Assembly (NCBI GenBank): GCA_023387635.1
Contig: JAEWHU010000121.1
Coordinates: forward strand, 1 to 18,170
Source of the DNA: Bacillota bacterium
GTDB taxonomy: Bacteria > Bacillota > Clostridia > Lachnospirales > Lachnospiraceae
Length of the DNA stretch: 18,170 bases
Direction of reading: 5' to 3'
The notes under the pieces are model-generated. The model had not been told where the DNA came from. It was given only the letters and a program-made list of their open reading frames with translations, and did not search any database. Made by a program: the position numbers and the translations under genes. The number at the start of each line of letters is the position of its first letter. The first letter of the stretch is position 1. This document shows, piece after piece, positions 1-7,132 of the stretch.

Positions 1-62
1 TTAGAGGTGGAAGTGTGGTAACACATGTAGCTGACTAATACTAATAGGTCGAGGGCTTGACC
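1..62 (+). rRNA. 23S ribosomal RNA, 3' end (partial)
   Basis: The first 62 bases match the conserved 3' end of Firmicute 23S rRNA: the TGACTAATACTAATAGGTCG segment and the closing GGGCTTGACC, which pairs with the 5' end of 23S in the mature molecule. The gene begins upstream of the window. The exact mature 3' end is uncertain by a few bases around 62. No 5S rRNA sequence follows in the next 300 bases; a terminator hairpin comes instead at 155-179, so the 5S gene of this operon must lie elsewhere or be absent from it. Confidence 0.95.
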
Positions 63-154
63 AGTTTTCATGAGAATGAAAAAATGGGAATAAGTTTAAA
101 AGATGACTTGATAATTAAATGAAAAAAATGTGTAGTTTTGAAGATATAAGGAAG

Positions 155-179
155 GGTTACCATAATGGTAGCCTTTTTT
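155..179 (+). terminator. Intrinsic terminator of the rRNA operon
   Basis: An 8-bp stem (GGTTACCA pairing with TGGTAGCC, one G-U pair) with a 3-base loop is followed directly by six T residues. It lies about 90 bases after the 23S end and is the natural end of the rRNA transcript. Confidence 0.85.
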
Positions 180-239
180 GTGTTGAAAGTTATGATAGGA
201 TTCTATTAACACTTTTTGAGTATTTGAATATATTTTATA

Positions 240-268
240 TTGATGTAACTATTTTTATGATATATAAT
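240..268 (+). promoter_or_regulatory. Probable sigma-A promoter for the aspartate kinase gene
   Basis: TTGATG (240-245) and a perfect TATAAT (263-268) are separated by exactly 17 bases. Transcription would start near 275, giving a leader of about 110-120 bases. The gap 180-384 otherwise holds only AT-rich sequence and the leader structures listed separately. No lysine riboswitch consensus was recognised. Confidence 0.65.
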
Positions 269-303
269 ACGAAAATCATATTAAGTATAAAATTATCTAG
301 AGC

Positions 304-384
304 ATAGTTAATATAGTACTCCATATAAAATAACTATATATAGAAGGAGAGGAGTATGTATAGAGTTTCTCTATAATATACAGA
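304..384 (+). promoter_or_regulatory. Structured leader: two hairpins, displaced ribosome binding site and a 6-codon mini-ORF
   Basis: A first hairpin pairs ATAGTTA (304-310) with TAACTAT (331-337). A strong ribosome binding site, AAGGAGAGGAG, follows at 344-354 but lies 30-40 bases from the kinase ATGs at 385 and 394, which have no ribosome binding site of their own. The site is instead well placed for ATG 356, which opens a 6-codon frame (MYRVSL) ending at 376. A perfect 7-bp hairpin (TATAGAG, loop TTT, CTCTATA; 359-375) sits between. Either the hairpin folds the spacer so the site serves the kinase start, or the mini-ORF is translated and coupled to it. Both readings are inference. Confidence 0.5.
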
Positions 385-393
385 ATGTGCATC

Positions 394-1632
394 ATGAAGA
401 AAGTAGCGAAATTCGGTGGTACATCTCTAGCAGACGGAAACCAATTTAAAAAAATTAAGTTGATTGCTGAAAGAGATAAAAATATATATTGTATTATTAC
501 TTCAGCACCAGGGAAAAGAGATAATTTAGATACTAAAATTACAGATATGCTATATATATGTTATGAAAAAATAAGTGAAGATGTAGAATGTGCCATTCTA
601 TATTTTAATGAGATAAAGGAACGATTTAATCAGATTATTTTAGAATTAAACCTTAACCTAGATTTATCGAAAGAATATTTAGATATAGAGTACCAGATAA
701 GAAGTAATATTACACAAGATTTTTTGGTTAGTCGTGGTGAATACTTTAGTGGTATCATTTTATCCAATTATCTAGGATATGAATTTATTGATCCTTATGA
801 ATTAATATATTTTGACCAATATGGAAAATTAAACGAAAATAAAACTTATATGAATTTAGAAAAAATACAGAATAAAAAAGGTGTGATTATTCCTGGTTTT
901 TATGGTAGAGACATTTTTAATAATGTAAAAACATTTCCAAGAGGTGGAAGTGATATAACAGGAGCAATTGTTGCGAGAGGAATTCATGCTGATATTTATG
1001 AAAATTGGACAGATGTATCGGGAGTATTTGTTGTAAATCCTAAGATAGTGAAAAATCCTCATGCTAGAAAAAATATAAGTTATACAGAATTAAACAGACT
1101 TTCTACTATGGGAGCGGATGTATATCATAAGGATGCAATTTATCCTGTTATGGAAGCTAATATACCAATCCATATTCGAAATACAAATGATATACATGCA
1201 CATGGAACTTATATACTTGACGATTATGAGTGGGATGAAGTATATGATATTGTTGGAATTGTAGGTAAGGCAGGATATTATTTTTTAGAACCAGAAGGTG
1301 ATATAAATAGTTTTTGGAATAAAGATGTTATTATAACTTCAAAGTTTACTGCAATTTTTACTGAAAGTATTGAGAACACTCAGTTAGAAAATGAATATTG
1401 TGTTGCACTAGAGATGAATATGGAAATAAATTGTTTATTATTAGTAGTTCTAAATCCAAATGCTAATAAAACTCAAGTGTATAACAGTATTGAAGAAAAA
1501 CTAAAAGAATATGACAAAGATTTTATTATGTGCTACAGTGATACTGAAAATAATGTATTATATATTGGAATAGATGCCTCTATGAAAAATTTAGTAATAA
1601 GTGATATATATTATAAGTTTTACGGATTATAA
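394..1632 (+). CDS. Aspartate kinase (divergent C-terminal regulatory region)
   Basis: Aspartate kinase phosphorylates L-aspartate with ATP, the first step to lysine, threonine, methionine and diaminopimelate. The 412-residue product carries the amino-acid kinase fold: KFGGTS (6-11), SAPGKR (37-42), FPRGGSD (181-187), the WTDVSGV segment (about 205-211), and MGADVYHKDAIYPV followed by NIPIHIRNT (about 239-264). This places it in the FPRGGSD subgroup common in clostridia. After about residue 285 (IVGIVGKAGYY) the usual ACT pattern with its GFGRKVL-like helix is not recognisable, although the length (412 versus about 440-455) leaves room for a diverged ACT pair. Feedback control may therefore be altered. 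ATG 394 is chosen because the family begins MKKVAKFGG; ATG 385, which adds MCI, is possible. Neither has an adjacent ribosome binding site (see the leader entry). The gene is monocistronic, with its own promoter and terminator. Confidence 0.85.
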   Translation: MKKVAKFGGTSLADGNQFKKIKLIAERDKNIYCIITSAPGKRDNLDTKITDMLYICYEKISEDVECAILYFNEIKERFNQIILELNLNLDLSKEYLDIEYQIRSNITQDFLVSRGEYFSGIILSNYLGYEFIDPYELIYFDQYGKLNENKTYMNLEKIQNKKGVIIPGFYGRDIFNNVKTFPRGGSDITGAIVARGIHADIYENWTDVSGVFVVNPKIVKNPHARKNISYTELNRLSTMGADVYHKDAIYPVMEANIPIHIRNTNDIHAHGTYILDDYEWDEVYDIVGIVGKAGYYFLEPEGDINSFWNKDVIITSKFTAIFTESIENTQLENEYCVALEMNMEINCLLLVVLNPNANKTQVYNSIEEKLKEYDKDFIMCYSDTENNVLYIGIDASMKNLVISDIYYKFYGL

Positions 1633-1672
1633 GATATCTTGGATGTCAATGATTAGAATAATAATAACACAC

Positions 1673-1701
1673 AAAAAGGTTGCCAATTTGGTAACCTTTT
1701 T
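1673..1701 (+). terminator. Intrinsic terminator after the aspartate kinase gene
   Basis: A 12-bp stem (AAAAAGGTTGCC with GGTAACCTTTTT, one G-U) encloses a 5-base loop. The A-run on one side and T-run on the other mean it could stop transcription in both directions. Confidence 0.85.
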
Positions 1702-1859
1702 GTTAAGTATTATAATTACAATTTATGGTATAATTAATATAAATGTCAGAAAAGGTTAAGATATTATAAACATTAATATAGTAAGATAATAGTATATATA
1801 TACTTTAAATAGGGTAAGTGCCATAGGGATAGGAAATATTGAAAAAAGGAGATTATAAA

Positions 1860-3593
1860 TTGAAGAAAAATCAGATATTAGTAATAGGACTAACTATAGT
1901 AATAGCAATAGTTGGAACCACCTATTTTTATTTAAATTACTATGGAAAGGCAAAGGGAGATACGATAGTAAGTGATACTGTCGATATAGATGAATCATCT
2001 GAAGATGAAGAGGCTATAAGCAATGTGATACCAATTGTGACTATGGCTCCTACGGATTCACCAAAGGAAGAAAGTCAGACTAGGTTATCTAAAAATAGAT
2101 ATGTGGCGACTCAGATAATAGATGGTGAGAAAAAGTACGGTTATATAACAGAAAAGGGTGAATTCATAATTAAAGCCCAATATTCCAGCGCATCAGATTT
2201 TATTAATGGTGCTGCCATTGTATATAAAGCTGATAAATCTTTTATGATAGATCTAGAAGGTGAAATTTTATTTTCTTCCGATATTGGAATTATTGATTAT
2301 AAAAATGGAGTAGCAATATTTAGTAGTATTAAGGGAGATAACTTATTATATGGTTATGTAAATGACTCTGGTAAAATTATAATCGAACCACAATATGAGA
2401 ATGCATATGAATTCAATGAGGAAGGGCAAGCTTACGTAAAATTAACTGATGGCAATTATGCACTTATTAATATCAAGGGACAAATTATTACTTCATATGA
2501 TTTCAATAGTAAGTATAGTAACATTTATCAAATGACAGATGGTTATGTCATATATTATGATAGTAATAGTGGTAAATATGGAGTTGATGATTTAATAAGT
2601 GGGGAAAGTATTTATGAACCAATATACAGTTCCATTAAATATCTTGGGGAGAATTTATTTGCCATGAAAGACCCTAGATTAGAATTCTATGAAATATCAG
2701 ATATGTCACCAAATGCACTGTTTAATAATAAAGGACAACAAATTACAGATTATGAGTTATATGACATTTCTTATTTTAATGGAGAGTATGCTTCAGTCAC
2801 TGATAGTACTTCCACATACTTTATTGGTCAAGATGGAAAAGAAATAACAACATTACCAAAGGTTCTTGGTAGAGGAACTCTTACCATATTAGGAGATGTT
2901 GTTAAAGCTGAAATAGATAATGATTTATATTATATTACGGTTGATGGAGATATAATATACCAAACAAAGAATGAATATGATTTAGGAACAGGAATTATTG
3001 TAAAGGAAGTAAAATTTAAAGCAAATAAATATGTCTTAGTTCGTTATCCTAAAATAGAAGGGTTAAAAGATATAGAGATACAAGAACAAGTAAATGAGCA
3101 ATTAGAAACAATATTTACACAGTATCGAATAGATTCAAAGGAAGAAGATGGATTGACTGTTAATGATAGTTTTATTCCTACCTTAAAAAAGAACCTTATA
3201 ATCATATCTATGAGGGGGTATGATTATTCATTTGGAGCTGCTCATGGGATGCCATTAAGAGAAAATTACTTTATTGATATTAATACAGGTAAGTTTTATA
3301 AACTTAACGACTTATTTAAGCCTGGAAGTGATTACGAAACTAAAATAAATGAAATTATCAGTGATGAAATAAATAAGCGAATGAAAGATGAAGAAGATTT
3401 TTACTTCTCAGATGCATTTACGGGAATAAATGCAGACCATGATTTTATATTAACGGATAATTCAATTATTATATATTTTTATCCCTATGATATAGCTGCA
3501 TATGCACAGGGATTTCCTGAATTTGAAATCCCATTTAATGATATCATAGACTTACTAGACACTGATGGTGAATTCTATAAAGCATTTAATTAA
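1860..3593 (+). CDS. Membrane-anchored WG-repeat protein with C-terminal DUF3298 (RsiV-like) domain
   Basis: The product has 577 residues. A short basic start and one hydrophobic helix (about residues 5-26) suggest an N-in, C-out anchor. An acidic, Ser/Thr/Pro-rich linker follows to about residue 75. From about residue 77 come degenerate WG (KWG) repeats: YGYITEKGEFIIKAQY, YGYVNDSGKIIIEPQY, YALINIKGQIITSYDF and more diverged copies. The last 210 residues (about 370-577), with FGAAHGMP and the INTGKFYKLNDLF block, resemble the DUF3298/RsiV C-terminal domain of cell-envelope proteins, some of which bind lysozyme or peptidoglycan. The biochemical function is unknown. The TTG start at 1860 is preferred because AAAGGAG lies 8 bases upstream; an in-frame TTG at 1839 with a weaker site would add 7 residues. 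A TATAAT at 1711-1716 with TTGGTA 17 bases before it is a weak promoter candidate. A perfect palindrome, AGTATATATATACT (1791-1804), precedes the gene. Confidence 0.8.
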   Translation: MKKNQILVIGLTIVIAIVGTTYFYLNYYGKAKGDTIVSDTVDIDESSEDEEAISNVIPIVTMAPTDSPKEESQTRLSKNRYVATQIIDGEKKYGYITEKGEFIIKAQYSSASDFINGAAIVYKADKSFMIDLEGEILFSSDIGIIDYKNGVAIFSSIKGDNLLYGYVNDSGKIIIEPQYENAYEFNEEGQAYVKLTDGNYALINIKGQIITSYDFNSKYSNIYQMTDGYVIYYDSNSGKYGVDDLISGESIYEPIYSSIKYLGENLFAMKDPRLEFYEISDMSPNALFNNKGQQITDYELYDISYFNGEYASVTDSTSTYFIGQDGKEITTLPKVLGRGTLTILGDVVKAEIDNDLYYITVDGDIIYQTKNEYDLGTGIIVKEVKFKANKYVLVRYPKIEGLKDIEIQEQVNEQLETIFTQYRIDSKEEDGLTVNDSFIPTLKKNLIIISMRGYDYSFGAAHGMPLRENYFIDINTGKFYKLNDLFKPGSDYETKINEIISDEINKRMKDEEDFYFSDAFTGINADHDFILTDNSIIIYFYPYDIAAYAQGFPEFEIPFNDIIDLLDTDGEFYKAFN

Positions 3594-3611
3594 ATCAAAA
3601 TAATGAAACAC

Positions 3612-3641
3612 AAAACGGCTATCTATTAGATAGCCGTTTTT
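3612..3641 (+). terminator. Intrinsic terminator after the WG-repeat gene
   Basis: A 13-bp perfect stem (AAAACGGCTATCT with AGATAGCCGTTTT) has a 3-base loop and ends in a five-T run. Confidence 0.9.
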
Positions 3642-3723
3642 GATGTCTATAATTTATTTCAGTATTAATAAACACCAATTTAGTGAATTAGCAGATTAAA
3701 GTAAATAACAAAAGAAGAAGTAA

Positions 3724-3752
3724 TTGACACAAACACTTTATTGTGCTACCAT
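3724..3752 (+). promoter_or_regulatory. Probable promoter of the amino-acid ABC transporter operon
   Basis: A perfect TTGACA (3724-3729) is followed after 17 bases by TACCAT (3747-3752, 4 of 6 matches to TATAAT). The spacer contains an inverted repeat, CACAA (3728-3732) and TTGTG (3741-3745), which could be an operator. The leader to the first start codon is about 70 bases. Confidence 0.55.
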
Positions 3753-3831
3753 ACTAAAGAATAAAGTACATATATATATAGTACAAATAAAGAAGCAAAT
3801 TAAAGATATATAATAGAAAGGATAATTAACT

Positions 3832-4650
3832 ATGAAAAAAATTATGACAATGAGTTTACTTTTAGTATTGATGTTAACAATATTTACAGGATGTAAGAAG
3901 GAAAATACTCAGGTAGATGGAAGTAACGATGCATCTCTTACTACCATATTAGATAAGAAAAAACTAATTCTTGGTCTTGATAAATCATTTCCGCCAATGG
4001 GATTTGAAAATGATAATCAAGAAATCGTTGGTTTTGATATTGATGTGGCAAAAGAAGTTGCAAATAGAATGGGAATTGAGTTAGTTATACAACCAATTAG
4101 TTGGAAAGCGAAAGAGTTAGAGTTATCTACTAAAAATATAGACTGTATATGGAATGGAATGTCCTATAACAAACAAAGGGATGAAGAATTGACCTTAACT
4201 TCCGCCTATATGAAAAACTCTCAAGTAGCAGTAGTATTAGCTTCTAGTTCTATAAATAAAATAGGTGATTTAGCAGGTAAAACAGTGATTATACAAAATG
4301 GTTCAACTGCTTCTGATGCAATGGATGAAGACCTTGAACTAAAGAACTCATTAAAAGAATTAATATTAGTAGAAGATAATGTACAAGCTTTATTAGATTT
4401 AAAGACTTCTGGTTCAGATGCAGTAGTTTTGGATGAAGTAGTGGCAAGATATTATGTAGAAAAAGAAGAAGGAACATATCGTATACTTGATGATGTTTTA
4501 GCAGAAGAAGATTATGTTATTGGATTTCGTAAAGGCGAGGTAGCCCTTGCAAATGAAGTAGAAAATCAATTAAAAAGTATGGCTGCGGATGGTACTTTGG
4601 CTAAGCTTAGTGAAGCATGGTTTGGAAAAGATTTAACAACAATAAAGTAG
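3832..4650 (+). CDS. Amino-acid ABC transporter substrate-binding lipoprotein
   Basis: This 272-residue periplasmic-binding-type protein (SBP_bac_3 family) would capture a polar amino acid outside the membrane for the importer encoded by the next two genes. It has a lipoprotein signal: basic start, hydrophobic core and a lipobox FTGC with the lipidated cysteine at residue 21. The mature part shows the family pattern: LDKSFPPMGFEN near the start, VGFDIDVAKEVANRMG, the WNGMSY segment in place of the common GMT, GKTVIIQNGSTASDA, DAVVLDEVVARYYV and a closing LSEAWFGKD. Substrate cannot be read from sequence; related systems carry glutamine, cystine, arginine or histidine. GAAAGGA lies upstream of the ATG. 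It is first in a three-gene operon and is followed after 57 bases by the permease. Confidence 0.9.
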   Translation: MKKIMTMSLLLVLMLTIFTGCKKENTQVDGSNDASLTTILDKKKLILGLDKSFPPMGFENDNQEIVGFDIDVAKEVANRMGIELVIQPISWKAKELELSTKNIDCIWNGMSYNKQRDEELTLTSAYMKNSQVAVVLASSSINKIGDLAGKTVIIQNGSTASDAMDEDLELKNSLKELILVEDNVQALLDLKTSGSDAVVLDEVVARYYVEKEEGTYRILDDVLAEEDYVIGFRKGEVALANEVENQLKSMAADGTLAKLSEAWFGKDLTTIK

Positions 4651-4707
4651 TTAATTATAATACTTTAATTAAAGAATTTATTACATAGATTTAGTTTGGA
4701 GGAATAT

Positions 4708-5358
4708 ATGCAACCAGAGGTTATTTACAATTTATTTAAGATTATGTGCAATTCATCAATAACTACCTTAAAAATATTTTTCCTTACTTTATTATTTGGA
4801 TTACCCTTAGGACTAATTGTTTCCTTTGGTAGAATGTCAATACATAGGATAATACAATATCCAATACGATTTTATTTACTTATCATGCGTGGTACACCAT
4901 TAATATTACAGTTGTTTTTCTTTTTTTACTTTCCATATTTCATATTTCATAGTACATTACCTAGGTTTTGGGCAGCAATATTAGCCATGTCTATTAATTA
5001 TGCAGCTTACTTTGCAGAAATATATCGATCGGGAATTGAGTCTATTCCTAGAGGACAATATGAAGGAGCTGCAGTATTAGGTTTTAGTAAAATGCAAACA
5101 TTTGTAAAGATTATTTTACCACAAGTAATTAAGCGTATTATGCCTCCTATGGCTAGTGAATTTATGACTTTAATAAAGGATACTGCATTAGTAAGTGTGA
5201 TTGGTGTAGGTGAAATTTATCAATTAGCCACAGATACAATGTCAAAGTCTAGTTCTCTAGTACCATTAGTTATGGCAGGTGTGTTTTACCTTATAATGAA
5301 TAGTGTTGTATCAAAGTTCTGTGATATAGCGGAAAAGAAAATGAGCTATTATCGGTAA
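4708..5358 (+). CDS. Amino-acid ABC transporter permease (HisM/GlnP type)
   Basis: The product is a 216-residue integral membrane protein of the polar amino-acid uptake family. Several hydrophobic helices are visible, along with the inner-membrane loop that contacts the ATPase: YFAEIYRSGIESIPRGQYEGAAVLG, the EAA-type motif, at about residues 100-125. RGTPLILQLFFFFY in the first third is also typical of the family. ATG 4708 is chosen because GGAGGA lies 4-5 bases upstream; the longer frame from TTG 4696 would place the start before that site. The protein probably works as a homodimer, since only one permease gene is present. The stop codon is 49 bases before the ATPase gene. Confidence 0.9.
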   Translation: MQPEVIYNLFKIMCNSSITTLKIFFLTLLFGLPLGLIVSFGRMSIHRIIQYPIRFYLLIMRGTPLILQLFFFFYFPYFIFHSTLPRFWAAILAMSINYAAYFAEIYRSGIESIPRGQYEGAAVLGFSKMQTFVKIILPQVIKRIMPPMASEFMTLIKDTALVSVIGVGEIYQLATDTMSKSSSLVPLVMAGVFYLIMNSVVSKFCDIAEKKMSYYR

Positions 5359-5407
5359 GGAATCTAGTGTGAAAGTGCATAATTTTAGGGCTGGGAGTGT
5401 GTAAAAT

Positions 5408-6166
5408 ATGAGTATATTAAAAGTAAAGAATTTAGAAAAAAGTTATGATAGTACTCCAGTTTTAAAGGATATATCATTAGAAGTAGGAGACGGAGAGATT
5501 GTATCTATAATAGGTTCTTCTGGTTCAGGCAAGTCAACCTTACTACGTTGCTTAACTAGATTGGAAACTATCAATGAAGGAGAAATAATTATTGACGGAG
5601 ATACTATGGTATCTACAAAGAATGGGAAAGTCCAATATGCTAATAAAGAGGTATTGAAAAATATAAAATTAAAAACAGGTTTAGTTTTTCAAAACTTTAA
5701 CCTATTTCCACATTATACAGTACTTAGAAATATTACAGAAGCACCTATTTGTATTGCTGGTATAGATAAAGAGACAGCTACCAATAATGCTTATGAATTA
5801 TTAGAACAGCTAGGCCTTAAGGAGAAAGATATGGCCTATCCTTATCAATTATCAGGTGGCCAATCTCAAAGAGTGTCTATTGCAAGAGCACTAGCTCTAA
5901 AACCTAAAATATTGTTCTTTGACGAACCAACATCTGCCCTTGATCCAGAACTTACTGGTGAAGTACTTAAAGTAATTAAGTCATTAACCAAATTAAATAT
6001 GACTATGGTAATAGTTACTCATGAAATGGGATTTGCAAAGGACATTTCAAACCGAATGATATTTATGGATGAAGGAATAATAGTTGAAGATACCACCCCT
6101 GATAAATTATTTAATTCAGAAAATGAACGTACAAAAGCTTTCTTAGGCAAATTCCATGAGGCATAA
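5408..6166 (+). CDS. Amino-acid ABC transporter ATP-binding protein (GlnQ/HisP type)
   Basis: This 252-residue cytoplasmic ATPase powers the importer. All nucleotide-binding motifs are intact: Walker A GSSGSGKS (36-43), Q-loop Gln at about 95, signature LSGGQ (148-152), Walker B ILFFDE (168-173), D-loop SALD, and switch His at 205 in VTHEMGFA. A small insertion of about 12 residues (around 69-82) between the Walker A region and the Q-loop occurs in some amino-acid ATPases such as the cystine systems, so the substrate is not fixed. The ribosome binding site is modest (GGGAG about 10 bases upstream). It is last in the operon and converges on vanW through the hairpin at 6221-6270. Confidence 0.92.
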   Translation: MSILKVKNLEKSYDSTPVLKDISLEVGDGEIVSIIGSSGSGKSTLLRCLTRLETINEGEIIIDGDTMVSTKNGKVQYANKEVLKNIKLKTGLVFQNFNLFPHYTVLRNITEAPICIAGIDKETATNNAYELLEQLGLKEKDMAYPYQLSGGQSQRVSIARALALKPKILFFDEPTSALDPELTGEVLKVIKSLTKLNMTMVIVTHEMGFAKDISNRMIFMDEGIIVEDTTPDKLFNSENERTKAFLGKFHEA

Positions 6167-6220
6167 TAGATGAACCTTAATCTAAAAGTAGTATCAAAGT
6201 GTAAGAAAGTCATATATAAA

Positions 6221-6270
6221 ACAATACCATGAGTAAAACGTTCAAGATTATGTTTTATTCATGGTATTGT
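6221..6270. terminator. Shared terminator hairpin between convergent ABC-ATPase and vanW genes
   Basis: ACAATACCATGA (6221-6232) pairs perfectly with TCATGGTATTGT (6259-6270). Seven more pairs (6233-6239 with 6252-6258, one G-U) extend the stem to 19 bp around a 12-base loop. On the minus strand the stem is followed by TTTTATAT, so it fits best as the vanW terminator; on the plus strand it lacks a T-run but could still slow transcripts from the ABC operon. The vanW stop codon (6248-6250) is inside the loop. Confidence 0.75.
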
Positions 6271-7084
6271 CGGTTAAAAAAGGTTCATACATCATAAGTG
6301 CATGATTTTCAAACAAATATTCATCACTTACCTCTTTATTATTCATATCATATATTTTTCGATATAGGGTATTATGTCTACTATATCCGCCCCAATATTC
6401 ACTTTTCATATAATGATCGTTTTCATATACTTCATAAATATAGTTTGACGAGACAGTAGACTTAATAGTTCCTATTAATTCTTCATTGGTTAATGATAGG
6501 TTAATTATAAAAGGTATATTAGTTTCATTTTTAATCATTAAGTCTTTATAATTATAACAACAGGTTGCACCACTACCAAAGGGTAGTATACGGTTTGTAT
6601 CGGGAAAAACATCATAACTATGTCTATGTCTTTCGATTACAGTTAATGGTGTGTGAAGTACCATCCAAAATAATAAATTGGATAGCTGGCAAAGGCCACC
6701 ACCAGTACCAGGTATAAATCCACCATTAGATAAAACCATTCCCTCCTTGTAACCTTTTCTTTTAGTTGGTTTTCCTATTAGTTTCCAATAGGAAAAAACT
6801 TCACCAGGATATATGATAATCCCATTTATTTTTTTTATTGCAATGCTTAAATTGGTAATTTTATTATATTGTAAATACATATCAACATCTTTAAGTTCTC
6901 TTAGAAGTGGAGTACTGTGTTTCATATATAAGTGAGAAAAATCAATAGAATTAGCATTCTCCCTTTTATCTGCAAATTTTATCCCTTTCAAATACCATTT
7001 CACATATCTTTTGTAAGTATAGAAGGTTTTACCTAGGTAAAGGCGTAGTTTACTTCGTTTTATACTTTTTTTATATGTTTCCAC
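6248..7084 (-). CDS. VanW family protein
   Basis: The 278-residue product belongs to the VanW family, named after an accessory gene of vanB-type glycopeptide resistance clusters. Its biochemical role is not established, and no vanHAX genes are near, so resistance should not be inferred. The family core is clear: the N-terminal half ends in IYPGEVFSYWKLIGKPTKRKGYKEGMVLSNG, then GTGGGLCQLSNLLFWMVLHTP, ERHRHSYDVFPD and LPFGSGATC with NYKDL. No signal peptide is obvious; the start is strongly basic. The GTG at 7084 is chosen because GGAGG lies 7 bases upstream. An ATG at 7090 abuts that site too closely, and the TTG at 7120 is upstream of it. It follows the glycerophosphodiesterase-like gene by 48 bases on the same strand, so the two are probably co-transcribed. 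Confidence 0.85.
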   Translation of the reverse strand: METYKKSIKRSKLRLYLGKTFYTYKRYVKWYLKGIKFADKRENANSIDFSHLYMKHSTPLLRELKDVDMYLQYNKITNLSIAIKKINGIIIYPGEVFSYWKLIGKPTKRKGYKEGMVLSNGGFIPGTGGGLCQLSNLLFWMVLHTPLTVIERHRHSYDVFPDTNRILPFGSGATCCYNYKDLMIKNETNIPFIINLSLTNEELIGTIKSTVSSNYIYEVYENDHYMKSEYWGGYSRHNTLYRKIYDMNNKEVSDEYLFENHALMMYEPFLTDNTMNKT

Positions 7085-7132
7085 AAGCATTCCTCCATAT
7101 ATAATTACATGAGCTCTCAAATCTAATATTAT

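Noticed and set aside
119..307. 62-codon open frame downstream of the 23S end
   Set aside because: It runs through the rRNA terminator hairpin and T-run and overlaps the probable aspartate kinase promoter. It has no ribosome binding site and AT-driven composition.
275..384. Lysine riboswitch before the aspartate kinase gene
   Set aside because: The leader is too short (about 110 bases) and has none of the conserved lysine-riboswitch junction sequences.
3761..3784. TA-rich palindromic run before the ABC operon
   Set aside because: Simple alternating AT sequence is expected in such an AT-rich genome and forms no stable structure.
6248..7084. Vancomycin resistance cluster suggested by VanW
   Set aside because: No vanR/S, vanH, ligase or vanX genes are nearby. 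VanW-family proteins are common in clostridia outside resistance clusters.
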